From positions 16,500-70,437 of the forward strand of contig FR883416.1 of NCBI GenBank assembly GCA_000435835.1: DNA of 53,938 nucleotides, in the 5' to 3' direction. The DNA is from Clostridium sp. CAG:221. Lineage in GTDB: Bacteria; Bacillota; Clostridia; Clostridiales; Clostridiaceae. A program made the position numbers and the translations under genes. The notes beneath the pieces were generated by a model. It searched no databases. It worked only from the letters and a program-made list of their open reading frames with translations, and was not told the origin of the DNA. Of this stretch, positions 44,614 through 53,815 are shown piece after piece; position 1 is the stretch's first letter, and the number at the start of each line of letters is the position of its first letter.

Positions 44614-47124
44614 TTATGCTTCTCTACCGCAGCAGTTTTTATATTTCTTTCCGCTTCCGCATGGACACATATCATTTCTGCCAACCCTATTTTCATTTTT
44701 TACTGGCGCATTTTTTACCGATTCATCATTTCCATGACTTGCACCAGTTTCTTCTGCAACCTTTTCTCTTTCAACTGGTCTTTCTGCTCTTACATGATAT
44801 AATAATTTAACAGTTTCTGTCTTAATTCCTTGTATCATTTCATCAAACATTGCACTACCTTCCATTTGGTATGCTTGAATTGGATCTTGTTGCTTGTATG
44901 CTCTTAATCCCATTCCTTGTTTTAAATGATCCATATTATCTATATGTGCCATCCATTTTTGATCAACAACTCTTAAAAGAATTACTCTTTCAATTTCTCT
45001 CATCTGCTCTTGGCCAAACTCTTCTTCTCTTTGACTATAGATGCTTCTTGCTTTATCTAATAATATCTTTATAATTTCTTCATTAGATAAGTCAGCTAAT
45101 TCATCCACAGTAAATGTTCCATGTGGGAAGCAGATATCTTCAAGATATTTTAATAATTCTTTTAAATCTTCCTCAATATCTATATGCTCACCAATTAAAT
45201 GACTATTAACTGAAGATGTTATTACTTCCTCTATCATTCCCTCAATTTGCTCTTTTAAGTTCTTTCCATCAAGAACTTCAGCTCTTTGCTTGTAAATAAC
45301 TTCTCTTTGTAAATTCATTACATCATCATAACCTAATAAGTTCTTTCTTATATCAAAGTTATTTCCTTCAACTTTCTTTTGAGCATTTTCAATAGCCTTA
45401 GTAACCATTTTACTTTCTATAGCTTCATCTTCCTGTAAACCTAATTTATCTATAACGCCTTGAATTTTTTCTGATCCAAATATTCTCATTAAATCATCTT
45501 CTAATGAAATATAGAATACTGATTCACCAACATCTCCTTGACGTCCTGATCTACCTCTTAACTGATTATCAATTCTTCTTGATTCATGTCTTTCAGTACC
45601 AATTACTTTTAATCCGCCTACTTCTAGTACACCTTCTCCAAGCTTAATATCAGTACCTCTACCTGCCATATTCGTTGCTATAGTAACCATTCCTAATTCA
45701 CCGGCATGTGAAATAATTTCCGCTTCTTTTTCATGATACTTAGCATTAAGTACTTGATGTCTAATTCCCTTTTTCTTTAATAATGATGAAATGTATTCAG
45801 ATTTTTCCACACTAGCTGTACCTACTAGAACTGGCTGACCTTTACTATGTGCTTCCATAACTTCTTCAACTATTGCATCATATTTTCCTTTTGCATTTTT
45901 GTATATCATATCATGTCTATCTACTCTTGCTACAGGTTTATTTGTTGGAATTACTATAACATCTAAACCATAAATTTCTCTAAATTCATTTTCTTCTGTT
46001 AAAGCCGTTCCTGTCATACCTGATAGCTTATTATACATTCTGAAGTAATTTTGGAATGTAATTGTTGCAAGAGTTTTTGATTCTCTTTGAATCTTAACTC
46101 CTTCTTTAGCTTCAATTGCTTGATGAAGCCCATCTGAATATCTTCTACCTTCCATAAGTCTTCCAGTAAATTCATCTATAATAACTACTTGATTATCTTT
46201 AACAATATAATCTTTGTCTAATCTCATTGTATAATTTGCCTTTAATGCTTGAGTTACATAATGTTGAAGTTCTAAGTGTTCTGCTTCTGCATAATTTTCA
46301 ATACCAAAATATTTTTCTGCTTTTTCCATACCACTATCTGTTAATAAAACAGCACTTGCTTTTTCATCAATATTGAAATCTTGATCTGCTATTAAACTTT
46401 TAACAAAATTGTCTGCTACATTATAAAACTTGGTAGACTTATCTCCCATTCCTGATATTATAAGAGGAGTTCTTGATTCATCTATTAAAATTGAGTCAAC
46501 CTCATCTACTATTGCAAAATTAAGTTCTCTTTGAACTCTTTCTTCTTTATATATAACCATATTATCTCTTAGATAATCAAATCCAAATTCATTATTTGTT
46601 CCGTATGTTATATCACAGTTATAAGCTTCTCTTCTTTGAGCTGGTGTAAGTCCATGAATTATACATCCTGTTGTTAAACCTAAAAATCCATATAGTTTTC
46701 CAACTAATTCTGATTGAGTTTTTGCTAAATAATCATTTACTGTGATTACATGAACACCTTTTCCTGCTAAAGCATTTAAATATGCTGGAAGAGATGCAAC
46801 AAAAGTTTTACCTTCCCCTGTTCTCATTTCAGCTATTCTTCCTTGATGAACTACCATTCCTCCGATAAGCTGCACTCTAAAATGCTTTATTCCTAAAACT
46901 CTCCATGAAGCTTCTCTACAAACTGCAAATGCTTCTGGTAATATATCATCTAAAGTTTCGCCTTTTGATAACCTATCTTTAAATTCTGCAGTTTTATTTC
47001 TTAATTCGTCATCACTTAACTTCTGCATTGACTTATCTAGTGATTCTATCTTATCTACTACAGATCCAAGTCTTTTAACTTCTCTCTCACTATAAGTACC
47101 AAATAGTTTTTCTATAAATCCCAT
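44614..47124 (-). CDS. secA: Preprotein translocase ATPase SecA
   Basis: An 836-aa motor that pushes preproteins through SecYEG. Walker A is MRTGEGKTFVASL, the DEAD-type box is IVDEVDSILIDESRTPL, and MAGRGTDIKLGEGV marks the second nucleotide-binding fold. The C-terminal zinc motif CPCGSGKKYKNCC, which binds SecB or ribosomes, is intact. Operon order hpf-secA-prfB is typical. An AAGGA lies before the ATG. Between the secA stop and prfB start an inverted repeat GGTGGAAA / TTTTCCACC (about 44557-44595) may act as a weak terminator. Confidence 0.97.
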   Translation of the reverse strand: MGFIEKLFGTYSEREVKRLGSVVDKIESLDKSMQKLSDDELRNKTAEFKDRLSKGETLDDILPEAFAVCREASWRVLGIKHFRVQLIGGMVVHQGRIAEMRTGEGKTFVASLPAYLNALAGKGVHVITVNDYLAKTQSELVGKLYGFLGLTTGCIIHGLTPAQRREAYNCDITYGTNNEFGFDYLRDNMVIYKEERVQRELNFAIVDEVDSILIDESRTPLIISGMGDKSTKFYNVADNFVKSLIADQDFNIDEKASAVLLTDSGMEKAEKYFGIENYAEAEHLELQHYVTQALKANYTMRLDKDYIVKDNQVVIIDEFTGRLMEGRRYSDGLHQAIEAKEGVKIQRESKTLATITFQNYFRMYNKLSGMTGTALTEENEFREIYGLDVIVIPTNKPVARVDRHDMIYKNAKGKYDAIVEEVMEAHSKGQPVLVGTASVEKSEYISSLLKKKGIRHQVLNAKYHEKEAEIISHAGELGMVTIATNMAGRGTDIKLGEGVLEVGGLKVIGTERHESRRIDNQLRGRSGRQGDVGESVFYISLEDDLMRIFGSEKIQGVIDKLGLQEDEAIESKMVTKAIENAQKKVEGNNFDIRKNLLGYDDVMNLQREVIYKQRAEVLDGKNLKEQIEGMIEEVITSSVNSHLIGEHIDIEEDLKELLKYLEDICFPHGTFTVDELADLSNEEIIKILLDKARSIYSQREEEFGQEQMREIERVILLRVVDQKWMAHIDNMDHLKQGMGLRAYKQQDPIQAYQMEGSAMFDEMIQGIKTETVKLLYHVRAERPVEREKVAEETGASHGNDESVKNAPVKNENRVGRNDMCPCGSGKKYKNCCGREA

Positions 47125-47258
47125 AAGTATTTCCTTTCGTCATCTATATAAAATGATTTTCTTCTTTAATATTCTTTCTATAAATTATACCATTTAGCAT
47201 ATTTATAATTCAACTATAAAACTATCATCTTTAAATCACATATACTTCCACCTAATGT

Positions 47259-47294
47259 AAAAGCCACCTACTTTTTAAAATAGGTGGCTTTTTT
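47259..47294 (-). terminator. Intrinsic terminator after hpf
   Basis: AAAAGCCACCTA / TAGGTGGCTTTT, a 12-bp perfect stem with a 10-nt loop and flanking T/A runs, 7 nt after the hpf stop codon. It separates hpf from secA. Confidence 0.9.
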
Positions 47295-47300
47295 ATAATA

Positions 47301-47834
47301 TTATTTATAATCTGGTTCTAAAAGTCCATAATTTCCATCTTTTCTCTTATAAATTACATTTACATTATTTGAATCAGCATCTCTGTATACAAAAAAGTTA
47401 TGTTCAATTAACTCCATTTGTAGCATTGCTTCTTCTGGACTCATTGGTTTTATATTAAATCTCTTTACTTTAACTATTTCACCATCTTTTTCTTCATTTT
47501 CATCTACTGTTAGAGGCTCAAAATTAGCAAATCTTAAGGAATCATTACTTCTTCTTTGTAATTTAGTCCTTTGCTTTCTTATTTGTCTTTCTAATTTTGC
47601 TTCTACTAAATCTATTGATTTATACATATCTTCACTAGATTCTTCACATCTTAGGATAACTCCATTAAAAGGTATAGTAACCTCAAAAATCTGGTTATTT
47701 CTTTGTACTGTTAATGTTGCCCTTGCTTCAACATCTGGACTAAAATATCTATCTAATTTAGATATCTTCTTTTCAACCATCTCTTTTAATGCTGGTGTTA
47801 CATTAATGTTTTTACCTATTACTGTTACTTTCAT
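47301..47834 (-). CDS. hpf: Ribosome hibernation promoting factor, long form (HPF/RaiA)
   Basis: A 177-aa protein. The N-terminal RaiA/YfiA domain (MKVTVIGKNINVTPALKEMVEKK...) occupies about 1-100, and the C-terminal dimerisation domain (VKVKRFNIKPMSPEEAMLQMELIEHNFFVYRDADSNN) about 118-177. Long HPF joins two 70S ribosomes into inactive 100S dimers in stationary phase. GAGGGG lies 8 nt before the ATG. The raiA-motif RNA lies about 200 bases upstream on the same strand. Confidence 0.96.
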   Translation of the reverse strand: MKVTVIGKNINVTPALKEMVEKKISKLDRYFSPDVEARATLTVQRNNQIFEVTIPFNGVILRCEESSEDMYKSIDLVEAKLERQIRKQRTKLQRRSNDSLRFANFEPLTVDENEEKDGEIVKVKRFNIKPMSPEEAMLQMELIEHNFFVYRDADSNNVNVIYKRKDGNYGLLEPDYK

Positions 47835-48033
47835 AAAGTCAACCCCTCTCGTTTTTACTCAAAATATTAATATTTATTTTATATTAATATACCCTTCCAT
47901 GATTATATTTTACCACTGTTGCTTTTATGTTACAATGTAGTATACATTAAATTTTCAGAAAATTAAAACTCTTTTTTCAACATCTTTTACATTAAGCTTC
48001 AAAATATTATCTTTTTTATTTTTAATGAAAAAT

Positions 48034-48059
48034 AAAAAAACACTAATTTAAATTAGTGT
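48034..48059 (-). terminator. Terminator of the raiA-motif RNA
   Basis: ACACTAATTT / AAATTAGTGT perfect dyad followed in minus reading by seven T, about 9 nt after the closing helix of the RNA. Confidence 0.88.
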
Positions 48060-48067
48060 TTTTTTAT

Positions 48068-48273
48068 AAAGCTAGCTGACCTGGCTTTTGCCCCCACACT
48101 CGCCTACTGGAGCTTTCGCTACCCGGACTTAACCTCTCACTACTAACACTCTCAACATCTCTGTTGGTAGGACTAACATCTATACCGCACCATGCTCATT
48201 AGCTCTTTGTCTAACTTACGTGGATCGTTTCGCCTGCGACTGGCATCGACTTTCATCCACAGACCTAGCTTTA
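48068..48273 (-). ncRNA. Structured non-coding RNA, raiA motif
   Basis: A GC-rich island of about 206 nt in AT-rich surroundings, without an open frame. In minus reading the ends pair (AAAGCTAG with CTAGCTTT) and the interior holds conserved-looking runs such as GTGGATGAAAGTCGATGCCA, GTCCGGGTAGCGAAAGCTCC and GCGAGTGTGGGGGCAAAAGC. Size, position directly upstream of hpf (raiA) and strand agree with the raiA RNA motif of Firmicutes, an abundant RNA reported to be linked with sporulation and stress in clostridia. It has its own promoter and terminator. Its function is not settled. Confidence 0.75.
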
Positions 48274-48280
48274 CATTATT

Positions 48281-48308
48281 ATTATATATTGCTTTTAGCA
48301 ATTGTCAA
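48281..48308 (-). promoter_or_regulatory. Promoter of the raiA-motif RNA, inside the end of comFC
   Basis: Minus-strand TTGACA (48303-48308), 16-nt spacer and TATAAT (48281-48286), both perfect consensus. The -10 overlaps the comFC stop codon. The spacer is a small palindrome, ATTGCT aaa AGCAAT. Transcription would start about 7 nt before the RNA's closing helix. Confidence 0.8.
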
Positions 48309-48929
48309 TAGATAAATTTTATTTATATTGCATTTTTCGATATTTTTCTTACATTCATTTATAGTAGCACCAGTGGTATAAACATCATCAATCAATAAAA
48401 TATTTTTTTTAAAAAGCTTTTCTTTATTTTTTATTTCAAAAGCATCTAAGATATTTTTCATTCTTTCTTCCTTACCTAGAAGTTTTTGTTCTTTTGTTTC
48501 TTTTACCTTCACTAAACAATCAATAACAGGTATATCTAAAATGCTACTGATATTTTTTGCTAGCACACTACATTGATTAAACCCTCTCTTTTTTAATGAA
48601 TCCTTACTTATAGGTACATAACATATACAATCTATACTCAACTTTTTTTCTATAATTATTTGGCACAGTAAATCAGCTAAAACCTTACCTGCAATAAAAC
48701 TCTTATGATATTTTAAATTTAAAATAAGCTTCTTAAGTACTCCCCCATAATACCCATAAGCCATTATTTCTTCTTGCTGATGAACTCTCTTTATCTCACT
48801 TTTACACTTACTACATATTCCTAAAAATCCTTCAACTCCACAAATGATGCATTTATTGTCATAGGGATAAATAATGTCTAAAAGTGCTTCTAGAGCAATT
48901 TTTATTATCTTAATAATTTCTTTTCCCAT
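48282..48929 (-). CDS. comFC: ComF family phosphoribosyltransferase-like protein
   Basis: A 215-aa protein with an N-terminal zinc-type motif (CIICGVEG...CSKC) and a C-terminal phosphoribosyltransferase fold with the PRPP loop ILLIDDVYTTGATINECKK. CICYVPISKDSLKKRGFNQ is the family's middle signature. ComFC is required for DNA uptake in Bacillus. It overlaps the upstream ComFA-like gene by 25 nt. The raiA-RNA promoter lies in its last codons. Confidence 0.92.
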   Translation of the reverse strand: MGKEIIKIIKIALEALLDIIYPYDNKCIICGVEGFLGICSKCKSEIKRVHQQEEIMAYGYYGGVLKKLILNLKYHKSFIAGKVLADLLCQIIIEKKLSIDCICYVPISKDSLKKRGFNQCSVLAKNISSILDIPVIDCLVKVKETKEQKLLGKEERMKNILDAFEIKNKEKLFKKNILLIDDVYTTGATINECKKNIEKCNINKIYLLTIAKSNI

Positions 48930-49888
48930 AACCTCTTATTAAATTCTCTTATTATTTCCCTTGACTTATCCATATCCATAGATGTATCTCTTGAAACCAA
49001 AAGAACTTCTGGCAATATATCACTTTTTACATCTATACATCCACATAAATATACTATTCGTTTATAAGTATAGCTTGCATCATCACCAAATAATACTAAT
49101 ATATTTACATCTTCAATTCTATTTATATAATCACCCATGCTGTTTGTTACTATAAAAACAGGTTCACTTTTAATAATATCTTCTATATTATTAAAATCAT
49201 CACCTTTCTCATACTTAATAACTCTGGTATTATTCTCTTTTAAATTATCCTTATAGGTATAATATACCTTATTTAATTTTTCTTTATCTGGAACCATAAT
49301 GATTACATTTTTATTATTGTAGCTAAACCATTTTACATATTCATATACTGCCAACGGAATATTATCCTCTAATTTTATTCTGGTATTTAAAAACCGTGGT
49401 TCAATCATAGGAACAGGATTTAATAAATAAACCAAATCCATTTTTTCACCAATTGGAAATACCCTTTCACAGCTATAGATTATTATTTTATTAACCTTCC
49501 AATATACCTTTTCAACAGCATCTCTCATATCTTTTATTGTAGATTTAGAAAACATAGTTATATCATCAAATATAATAAGACTATATTCATCTCCTATATC
49601 CTCTATTTCATCTATAGAAATAAATGTTATCCCCTCTTCTATATTACCAGGCATAATCTTTTGAATACTCTTCATATATAGCTGACTATGATTCTTACCA
49701 TTTATCTCGTTAGAATCCACACTAAAAACATATAATACCTTTTTATTATCGTTTATTAACCTGCTTATTAAATCAAAAAAAACAAATCCTGTATTATATG
49801 GTCTGCTTTTTATATTTAATACCTTAGTCTTTTTTTTGTACCAGGACATTATCTTTTTAAAAGCATAACTCAACTCTTTGTAATTCAC
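48905..49888 (-). CDS. Degenerate ComFA-like protein
   Basis: A 327-aa protein upstream of and overlapping comFC, the place of the ComFA helicase. It keeps the helicase-like layout: a Walker B-like IIFDDITMF near residue 108, YLLNPVPMIEPRFL and EYVKWFSYNNKNVIIMVPDKEKL in the middle, and a C-terminal end (VLLVSRDTSMDMDKSREIIREFNKRLW) like ComFA. However, no G-x-G-K-T/S Walker A is present; the expected position reads KSRPYNTGFVFF. It is also shorter than ComFA. It is probably an ATPase-dead relative. Assignment relies mainly on context. Confidence 0.6.
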   Translation of the reverse strand: MNYKELSYAFKKIMSWYKKKTKVLNIKSRPYNTGFVFFDLISRLINDNKKVLYVFSVDSNEINGKNHSQLYMKSIQKIMPGNIEEGITFISIDEIEDIGDEYSLIIFDDITMFSKSTIKDMRDAVEKVYWKVNKIIIYSCERVFPIGEKMDLVYLLNPVPMIEPRFLNTRIKLEDNIPLAVYEYVKWFSYNNKNVIIMVPDKEKLNKVYYTYKDNLKENNTRVIKYEKGDDFNNIEDIIKSEPVFIVTNSMGDYINRIEDVNILVLFGDDASYTYKRIVYLCGCIDVKSDILPEVLLVSRDTSMDMDKSREIIREFNKRLWEKKLLR

Positions 49889-49912
49889 TTATCAAATACC
49901 TCTTTTTCTAAC

Positions 49913-52147
49913 CTATTCAATCATATTCTTATCTATCGTTATATCCATTATTCTTTCTTTCAATGAAGAATATCGTTCCATATTATTGGTATTATTGACC
50001 ATATACTGAAGTGATCTTTGATTTCCAACAACAACTACTAACTCTTTTGCTCTTGTTATGCCAGTATACAATATATTCCTATTCATTAAAAATGCTGATC
50101 CCATAAAAGTTGGCATAACTACAACTTTAAATTCACTTCCTTGACTCTTATGTATAGTAATTGCATATGCTAATTCCAATTCATCTAAAAACATAAATTC
50201 ATAAATAACTCTTCTTTCATCATCAAATACTACACTTAAAACTTTTCTTTCTTCATCTATGGTTTCAATATATCCCATATCTCCATTGAAGACACCTACA
50301 CCTTTATTTTCGCCATCTCCACCAATTCTATGCCACTCAAGAGAATAATTGTTCTTTATCTGCATAACCTTATCGCCTTCTCTGAAGACTATATCTCTTA
50401 CCTGCTTTTCTTTTTTATCCTTACTGCTCGGATTTAATATTGCCTGTATTTCATTATTTAAATTATCTACACCTAGCAATCCTTTTCTTGTAGGCGATAA
50501 AACTTGTATATCCCATATCTTACTCCACTTTGAATTAAATGATGGAAGTCTTCTATTTACCAAATCAAGAATAGTGCTTAGAATATTTTCAACTTCATCT
50601 CTAGCATCAAAGAAAAAGTCTCCACCTTTTTTATTTAAATATGGCATTTCTCCATTATTAATCTTATGGGCATTAACTATTATCATACTTTCTTTGCCTT
50701 GTCTAAATATTTCTTTTAATCTTACAACATTAATAAACTTGCTATTAATTAAATCTCTAAGGACATTTCCTGGTCCTACAGATGGCAACTGATCAACATC
50801 ACCTACAATTATTACCCTTGTTCCTAACTTTATGGCTTTTAAAAGGCTATTCATCAGCATTATATCTATCATTGATGCTTCATCTATAATAATTACATCT
50901 GCTTCTAAAGGCTCACCTTCACCTTTACCAAAGAAGGAATTTTCATCATCACTTACTCCCATTTCTAAAAGCCTATGAATTGTTTTTGCCTCTCTACCAG
51001 TAGACTCGCTCATTCTTTTAGCAGCCCTTCCTGTAGGTGCTGCTAAAAGAACCTTCATACCACTATTTTCATATATCTCAATTATACATTTTATTATGGT
51101 GGTTTTCCCTGTTCCTGGACCTCCTGTAATAATTTCTATACCATTTTCAAAAGCCCCTAATATTGCCTCCTTTTGTGATGGTGCAAATTTAATATTATTT
51201 TTCTTTTCAAATGTGCTAACTTCAAATTCTACATCAGTATTTATGGTCTGAAAATTTTCTATACATAAAGTTATTATTTTATTTGTTACTCCCAGTTCAC
51301 AATAATAATATGGTAAAGAATATACAGCTTCTATGTCTTTTATTTTTTCAATCTTCAACTTTTCCTCAAGAACGCAGTTATATATGTTTTCTTCAACAAT
51401 ATCTCGACTTACAGCCAGCACCTTCTGACATTCTTGAATTAGCTTATCCTTTGGCATATATGTATTTCCCATAGCAGAAAAGTTATTTAAAACATATCTT
51501 ATACCACTTTGTATCCTAAAGGAAGATGTATCCTCAACACCAAACTCTTTAGCAATCTTATCAGCTGTCAAAAATCCAATACCTGATATTTCTTCATTTA
51601 ATATATATGGATTGGTTGATACTTTATTTATTGAATCTGCGCCAAATTTTTTATATATCTTTAAACACTGATTTACTGTCATGCCATGCTTTTGAAAAAA
51701 TATCATAATATCTTTTAAATCCTTGGTTTCAATATAAGATTCATATATTATGTTAAATTTCTTTTCACCAATTCCCTCAACTTCTTTTAGTCTCTCAATA
51801 TGATTATCAAGAATGTCTAAAGTATCTTTACCAAAGGCCTTCACTATCTTTTTAGCTGTTACTGGACCTATTCCACGTATAATACCTGTACTTAAATATT
51901 TCTCTATTTCTTTTGATGATGAAGGTAACTTTTCTTTATATTCTTCTACACTAAATTGCCTTCCAAACTGCTTATGCTGAATAAATTTTCCTTTGACTTC
52001 AATTTGCTGTCCTTCTTGCAGTAGTGGCATTACACCTACAATTGTTATTAGTTCTTTATTAGCTGTAATCTTAGCAACAGTATATCCTGTATCTTCACTT
52101 TTAAATATAATAGCTTCCACTAAACCTTCTAACACTAGTGATTCCAT
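49913..52147 (-). CDS. recD2: RecD2-type ATP-dependent DNA helicase
   Basis: A 744-aa SF1B 5'-3' helicase. The N-terminal OB-like and helix-hairpin-helix region (about 1-290) includes GIIRGIGPVTAKKIVKAFG and GIGFLTADKIAKEFG. Helicase motifs follow: Walker A TGGPGTGKTTIIK, Walker B VIIIDEASMID, VGDVDQLPSVGPG and the C-terminal YAITIHKSQGSEFKVVV and NILYTGITRAKELVVVVG. RecD2 occurs without RecBC and acts in replication-coupled repair. It is 24 nt upstream of the ComFA-like gene. Confidence 0.94.
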   Translation of the reverse strand: MESLVLEGLVEAIIFKSEDTGYTVAKITANKELITIVGVMPLLQEGQQIEVKGKFIQHKQFGRQFSVEEYKEKLPSSSKEIEKYLSTGIIRGIGPVTAKKIVKAFGKDTLDILDNHIERLKEVEGIGEKKFNIIYESYIETKDLKDIMIFFQKHGMTVNQCLKIYKKFGADSINKVSTNPYILNEEISGIGFLTADKIAKEFGVEDTSSFRIQSGIRYVLNNFSAMGNTYMPKDKLIQECQKVLAVSRDIVEENIYNCVLEEKLKIEKIKDIEAVYSLPYYYCELGVTNKIITLCIENFQTINTDVEFEVSTFEKKNNIKFAPSQKEAILGAFENGIEIITGGPGTGKTTIIKCIIEIYENSGMKVLLAAPTGRAAKRMSESTGREAKTIHRLLEMGVSDDENSFFGKGEGEPLEADVIIIDEASMIDIMLMNSLLKAIKLGTRVIIVGDVDQLPSVGPGNVLRDLINSKFINVVRLKEIFRQGKESMIIVNAHKINNGEMPYLNKKGGDFFFDARDEVENILSTILDLVNRRLPSFNSKWSKIWDIQVLSPTRKGLLGVDNLNNEIQAILNPSSKDKKEKQVRDIVFREGDKVMQIKNNYSLEWHRIGGDGENKGVGVFNGDMGYIETIDEERKVLSVVFDDERRVIYEFMFLDELELAYAITIHKSQGSEFKVVVMPTFMGSAFLMNRNILYTGITRAKELVVVVGNQRSLQYMVNNTNNMERYSSLKERIMDITIDKNMIE

Positions 52148-52209
52148 CTATATTTCCAACCCTTCTAAAGTTCTCTCTTGTAATTATTTTATTATAGCAT
52201 AATAACAAG

Positions 52210-52244
52210 AAAAGGTGGATTATGAAAAACTTAATCCACCTTTT
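52210..52244 (-). terminator. Intrinsic terminator of metK
   Basis: AAAAGGTGGATTA / TAATCCACCTTTT, a 13-bp perfect stem next to the metK stop codon, with T-rich flanks in both directions. Confidence 0.9.
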
Positions 52245-52250
52245 TACTAA

Positions 52251-53426
52251 TTAAAGAAATTTTTTAATTTCTTCAACTTTATTTAATTGTTCCCATGGAA
52301 GATTTAAATCATGTCTTCCAAAATGTCCATAAGCAGCTGTTTGCTTATATATAGGTCTTCTTAACCCTAAATCTCTGATAATTGCACCAGGTCTTAAATC
52401 AAATACCTTTTCTACTATTGATACAATTTCTTCATCATTTATTTTACCTGTTTCAAAAGTTTCTACTGATATTGATACTGGTTTAGCTACACCTATTGCA
52501 TAAGCTAATTGTATTTCTATTTTATCTGCAACTCCTGCTGCTACTAAGTTCTTTGCAACCCATCTTGCAGCATATGCAGCTGATCTATCTACTTTAGTTG
52601 GATCTTTTCCTGAGAAAGCACCACCACCGTGTCTTCCACTTCCTCCATAAGTATCAACTATAATTTTTCTACCTGTTAATCCACTATCACCTTGTGGTCC
52701 ACCAACAACGAATCTTCCTGTTGGATTTATGAAATATTTTGTTTCTTCATCTAATAATTCTGTTGGAATAACAGCCTTTATTACATGTTCCATTAAATCT
52801 CTTCTTATTTGTTCTTGTGATACTTTTTCATCATGTTGTGTTGAAATTACTACTGTATCTATTCTTACAACATTATTTCCATCATACTCAACAGTTACTT
52901 GTGTTTTTCCATCAGGTCTTAAGTAACTTAATGTACCATTTTTTCTTACCTCAGTAAGTCTTCTAGCTAACTTATGGGCAGTTATTATTGGTAATGGCAT
53001 AAATTCTTCTGTTTCGTTAGTTGCATAACCAAACATCATTCCTTGATCCCCAGCACCAACTGCTTCAACATCATCTTTATTTCCTTGTTTTGATTCAAGA
53101 GCTTCATCAACTCCCATAGCTATATCACTTGATTGTTCATCTATTGATGATAATACTGAACAAGTATCGCAATCAAATCCATATTTTGCTCTGTCGTATC
53201 CAATTTCTCTTATAGTATCTCTAACTACTTTAGGAATATCAACATAACACTTAGTTGAAATTTCCCCCATAACTAATACCATTCCTGTAGTCACTGTTGT
53301 TTCACAAGCAACTCTAGCATTTGGATCCTTTGCTAAAATGTTGTCTAATATTGCATCTGAAATTTGATCGCAAATCTTATCTGGATGCCCTTCTGTAACT
53401 GATTCTGATGTAAATAATTTTCTCAT
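52251..53426 (-). CDS. metK: S-adenosylmethionine synthetase
   Basis: A 391-aa enzyme making SAM from methionine and ATP. It begins MRKLFTSESVTEGHPDKICDQISDAILD and contains GAGDQGMMFGYA and the P-loop-like GGGAFSGKDPTKVDRSAAY. The longest frame reaches 53471, but GAGGAG lies 9 nt before the ATG at 53426, which matches the family start. Expression is governed by the SAM-I riboswitch upstream, so high SAM represses it. Confidence 0.98.
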   Translation of the reverse strand: MRKLFTSESVTEGHPDKICDQISDAILDNILAKDPNARVACETTVTTGMVLVMGEISTKCYVDIPKVVRDTIREIGYDRAKYGFDCDTCSVLSSIDEQSSDIAMGVDEALESKQGNKDDVEAVGAGDQGMMFGYATNETEEFMPLPIITAHKLARRLTEVRKNGTLSYLRPDGKTQVTVEYDGNNVVRIDTVVISTQHDEKVSQEQIRRDLMEHVIKAVIPTELLDEETKYFINPTGRFVVGGPQGDSGLTGRKIIVDTYGGSGRHGGGAFSGKDPTKVDRSAAYAARWVAKNLVAAGVADKIEIQLAYAIGVAKPVSISVETFETGKINDEEIVSIVEKVFDLRPGAIIRDLGLRRPIYKQTAAYGHFGRHDLNLPWEQLNKVEEIKKFL

Positions 53427-53482
53427 TATGCTTAGCTCCTCTCTTATCGTCATGATATTAATTCTAAGCAATTAAAAGCAAT

Positions 53483-53507
53483 AAAAAAAACTCTTCAATA
53501 AGAAGAG
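53483..53507 (-). terminator. Riboswitch-controlled terminator before metK
   Basis: CTCTTC / GAAGAG with a 5-nt loop and eight T in minus reading. Its 5' arm region TTCTTAT is also complementary to ATAAGAA of the riboswitch P1 3' strand, giving the expected antiterminator alternative. Confidence 0.88.
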
Positions 53508-53526
53508 CCTATATTCATAAGGTCTT

Positions 53527-53723
53527 TTCTTATCTCGCAAACTTTCTTGCAGGAATTGGCACCACGCTTAGTTAGTTATGAATGATGAATTACGAATGAT
53601 GAATTATAGAAATTCCAAAGGAATTTTAATCTTAACTCATAATTCTTAATTCATAATCCTACATTTACTAAGTAGGTTGCCGGGTTTCACAGGGCCCTTT
53701 CCCTCCACCTCTCTTGATAAGAA
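53527..53723 (-). promoter_or_regulatory. SAM-I riboswitch (S box) with enlarged P3 loop
   Basis: Minus reading gives the S-box core: TTCTTATCAAGAGAGGTGGA, GGGCCCTGTGAAACCCGGCA, then GGTGCCAATTCC and the closing GATAAGAA that pairs with the start (P1: 53716-53723 with 53527-53534). P3 is formed by GGCAACC plus CTTAGT pairing with ACTAAG plus GGTGCC-flanking bases. About 94 nt of repeat element (53573-53666) fill the P3 loop. The core residues for SAM binding all look intact, so it should function. Confidence 0.95.
53573..53666. repeat. Intergenic palindromic repeat, copy 6, inside the riboswitch P3 loop
   Basis: A shorter copy with a single internal hairpin (GAAATTCC aaa GGAATTTT) between heptads ATGAATGATGAATTACGAATG at the left and CTCATAATTCTTAATTCATAA at the right. 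It is bounded by CTTAGT (53567-53572) and ACTAAG (53667-53672), which pair as the extension of riboswitch helix P3. Confidence 0.85.
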
Positions 53724-53815
53724 TTAATATCATGTTCAATTTTCAACTAATTGTAACATTATCCAAAAATTATGTCAATATATATTTTTTTGAAAAATAA
53801 AAAATAAAATATAAC

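Noticed and set aside
47835..48033. A promoter for hpf in the gap after the raiA-RNA terminator.
   Set aside because: TATAAT-like sequences occur in this AT-rich stretch, but no partner -35 or sigma-H motif was convincing.
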